Part shown: positions 42,869 to 42,893 of the stretch, piece by piece
Numbering within the stretch: position 1 is the first letter of the stretch
Layout: every line of letters begins with the position of its first letter
From: Mesaphorura yosii
Lineage: Eukaryota; Arthropoda; Collembola; Poduromorpha; Tullbergiidae
Assembly (NCBI GenBank): GCA_009869945.1
Contig: WIXG01000531.1
Span: forward strand, 1 to 42,893
Reading direction: 5' to 3'
DNA length: 42,893 nucleotides
Notes under the pieces: generated by a model
The model's database searches: none
What the model was told of the DNA's origin: nothing
What the model saw: the letters and a program-made list of their open reading frames with translations, nothing else
Program-made: the position numbers and the translations under genes

Positions 42869-42893
42869 CTGCAGAGTAGATAAAGTGAATAAA

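Overview
The window is eukaryotic nuclear DNA from an animal. Every recognisable gene is a metazoan one (alpha-catulin, Scratch, Par6, Derlin-1, INTS1 and others). Genes are packed closely on both strands and cut by short GT-AG introns, nearly all 55-150 bases. This suggests a small invertebrate with a compact genome, probably a protostome; I cannot name the species. Exon limits below were read by hand from splice consensus, reading-frame phase and family likeness. I saw no rRNA, tRNA, CRISPR array or transposon.

Left part (1-9.1 kb): the 3' end of an alpha-catulin gene (+) runs into the 3' end of a Scratch-type Snail-family repressor (-). A DBH-like copper monooxygenase (MOXD1 type, +) follows, then a CRAL-TRIO/Sec14-like protein with an apparent secretion signal (+).

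Centre (9.1-25 kb): a 12-exon minus-strand gene joins five C2H2 zinc-finger pairs to a miniature SMC5-like ATPase head with almost no arms and no hinge. Its catalytic motifs are degraded. This is the most unusual object here. Divergent from it is a TUT1/Star-PAP-like nucleotidyltransferase (+). Then come POLD4 (-), the GPI ethanolamine-phosphate transferase PIGG (+), a secreted CUB-trypsin-like protease with a Lys-Pro-rich insert (+) and Rab2 (-).

Right part (25-42.9 kb): Par6 (-) with a 14-base microexon. Immediately upstream on the same strand is a small unidentified gene with a mitochondrial-type N-terminus, whose start codon overlaps that of an RBL/p107-type retinoblastoma gene (+). Derlin-1 (-), cyclin E (+) with its Fbw7 phosphodegron, and the C-terminal two thirds of Integrator subunit 1 (INTS1, -, running off the right edge) complete the window.

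The genes are mostly unrelated housekeeping and developmental genes, not an operon. A pocket protein and cyclin E, which act in the same G1/S pathway, lie about 3 kb apart, and POLD4 is also a replication gene; this may be chance. Many neighbours are divergent or convergent with little spacer, so 5' and 3' UTRs probably overlap in several places.
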